Made by a program: the position numbers and the translations under genes | Part shown: in pieces, positions 6,740 through 7,999 of the stretch | How the letters are laid out: every line of letters starts with the position of its first letter | Position numbering within the stretch: the stretch's first letter is position 1 | Notes under the pieces: generated by a model | Seen by the model: the letters and a program-made list of their open reading frames with translations, nothing else | What the model was told of the DNA's origin: nothing | Database searches by the model: none | Source: Bacteroidaceae bacterium | Lineage (GTDB): Bacteria; Bacteroidota; Bacteroidia; Bacteroidales; Barnesiellaceae_A | Reading direction: 5' to 3' | Assembly: GCA_017561285.1 (NCBI GenBank) | Contig: JAFZDG010000038.1 | Span: forward strand, 1-7,999 | Length of the DNA stretch: 7,999 nt

Positions 6740-7999
6740 TGAAAGAACCTCAATTTAATTATGCGTGGTTGCCTTTTTGGGCATCGATAACATTGGCTGT
6801 AGGTATGTTTATTGGCAATTGGAACAGCAACTCATCGGAGTACCAATTGTACGATACATATGACTATGAGTATGCTCGGCGCAATAATTTCAATATGTTG
6901 TTGCATATCATCGAGCAACAATATGTAGATAGTGTCAATAGCAAGGAGCTTACCGACAATGCTATGACATCGATACTCAAAGAGTTGGATCCCCACTCAG
7001 CCTATATTCCGGCCGAGGATTTGGAGAGTGTCAACGAAGAACTCGAAGGCTCTTTCTCGGGTATTGGCATACAATTCAATCTGCTCAACGATACGATAAA
7101 TGTGGTAGATGTTATCTCCGGCGGTCCATCGGAGCGTTGTGGATTAATACCCGGCGACCGCATTATTACGGTCGATGACTCGTTGTATGTGGGCAAGAAT
7201 ATTACTAACGAAAAGGTGATGAAAAACTTGCGCGGTGCTAAAGGCAGTGTGGTAAAACTGGGCATACAACGCAAGGGCGAGAGTGAGTTGTTGACTTTTG
7301 AGGTAGAGCGTGGCGATATACCTTTGCATAGTGTCGATGCTTCTTTTATAATCAGTCCGGGTATTGGCTATATTCTTGTAAGTAAATTTGGTCGTACTAC
7401 CTTCGAGGAGTTTCTTGTTGCATTGGCTCGCTTGCGCAATGAGGGAGCCGAGAGCTATATCATAGACTTGCGTGGTAATGGTGGTGGCTATATGGATGCA
7501 GCCATAAATATGGTCAACGAGTTTATGATGGCCGGCGAACTGATTGTCTATACCGAAGGTCGTGCATTCCCTCGAGAGGATGCCGTTGCCAATGGTATGG
7601 GCTCGTTTAAGGAGCAGCCTGTTATTGTACTTACCGATGAATGGTCGGCTTCGGCCAGTGAAATTTTTGCCGGAGCCATTCAGGATAATGATCGCGGTCT
7701 TGTCGTAGGTCGCCGCACGTTCGGAAAAGGTTTGGTACAAAACCAGTTGCCGTTGTCGGATGGATCGGCAGTTCGCCTTACCATAGCGCGTTATCACACC
7801 CCATCCGGTCGTTGCATACAGAAAGATTATGCTATGGGCGATGATGAGTCGTACAATATGGACATACTCAATCGTTACAATAGAGGTGAGTTCTTTAGTG
7901 CCGATAGCATCAAGCAGCATACCGACCTCGTCTTTACCACAGCCGGTGGTCGTACGGTATATGGTGGAGGTGGCATTATGCCCGATGTCTTTATTCCCA
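6739..7999 (+). CDS. S41 carboxy-terminal processing protease, 3' end outside window
   Basis: This is a serine protease of the C-terminal processing (Tsp/CtpA) family, which trims or degrades exported proteins; the target is not deducible. The open frame runs 420 codons to the window edge; since family members in this group are usually 500-600 residues, a C-terminal part is missing. Residues 9-27 form one hydrophobic segment after a short N-terminus and probably anchor the enzyme in the inner membrane facing the periplasm. The order is an N-terminal helical part with LDPHSAYIPAED at 83-94, a PDZ domain at about 105-195 (GSFSGIGIQF, then GGPSERCGLIPGD), and the S41 core with DLRGNGGG at 243-250. 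The catalytic Ser-Lys pair is intact: S305 in SASASE, K330 in TFGKGLVQ, and supporting E308. The S-x-x-E and E-to-K spacing (22 residues) equals that of plant CtpA. The ATG overlaps the dCMP deaminase stop in TAATG, so translation is probably coupled. Confidence 0.94.
   Translation, partial: MKEPQFNYAWLPFWASITLAVGMFIGNWNSNSSEYQLYDTYDYEYARRNNFNMLLHIIEQQYVDSVNSKELTDNAMTSILKELDPHSAYIPAEDLESVNEELEGSFSGIGIQFNLLNDTINVVDVISGGPSERCGLIPGDRIITVDDSLYVGKNITNEKVMKNLRGAKGSVVKLGIQRKGESELLTFEVERGDIPLHSVDASFIISPGIGYILVSKFGRTTFEEFLVALARLRNEGAESYIIDLRGNGGGYMDAAINMVNEFMMAGELIVYTEGRAFPREDAVANGMGSFKEQPVIVLTDEWSASASEIFAGAIQDNDRGLVVGRRTFGKGLVQNQLPLSDGSAVRLTIARYHTPSGRCIQKDYAMGDDESYNMDILNRYNRGEFFSADSIKQHTDLVFTTAGGRTVYGGGGIMPDVFIP

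Noticed and set aside
7144..7920. A 258-codon open frame on the - strand within the S41 protease gene
   Set aside because: It mirrors the conserved PDZ and S41 core on the + strand, shows no known motif and has no promoter or partner gene; it is a codon-usage shadow.

Overview
The window reads as ordinary chromosomal DNA from a member of the Bacteroidota, most likely order Bacteroidales. The evidence is the gene order ftsY-rimO, the protein sequences (a long Bacteroidales-type S41 protease, a short MenF), start sites with A/T-rich leaders and no clear Shine-Dalgarno, and an intergenic TAnnTTTG promoter element typical of the Bacteroidota primary sigma factor. Base composition is intermediate, close to even A+T and G+C. 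The family or genus cannot be fixed from the sequence alone. All seven genes lie on the + strand and coding density is very high.

Positions 1-4683 look like one operon. The 3' two thirds of ftsY (SRP receptor GTPase) is followed after 1 base by rimO (methylthiotransferase for ribosomal protein S12), after 1 base by menF (isochorismate synthase), and after 12 bases by menD (SEPHCHC synthase). MenF and MenD are consecutive enzymes committing chorismate to menaquinone. The usual later partners menB, menC and menE do not follow here.

Positions 4684-6121 hold a short leader with a 7-base direct repeat and a secreted PhoA-type alkaline phosphatase with all metal ligands and the nucleophilic serine in place. 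It probably releases inorganic phosphate in the periplasm.

Positions 6122-6295 are the only sizeable gap (174 bases). It carries a 9-bp inverted repeat followed by T-rich sequence (probable terminator) and two TAnnTTTG elements, of which the one at 6249-6256 is the likely promoter for the next unit.

Positions 6296-7999 hold a dCMP deaminase whose stop codon overlaps by one base the start of an S41 carboxy-terminal processing protease that runs off the window end. The first supplies dUMP for thymidylate synthesis; the second is a membrane-anchored, periplasm-facing protease. No mobile element, RNA gene, CRISPR array or broken gene was seen, and I found no convincing new biological system. The findings are modest points about gene order, regulatory DNA and residue substitutions.
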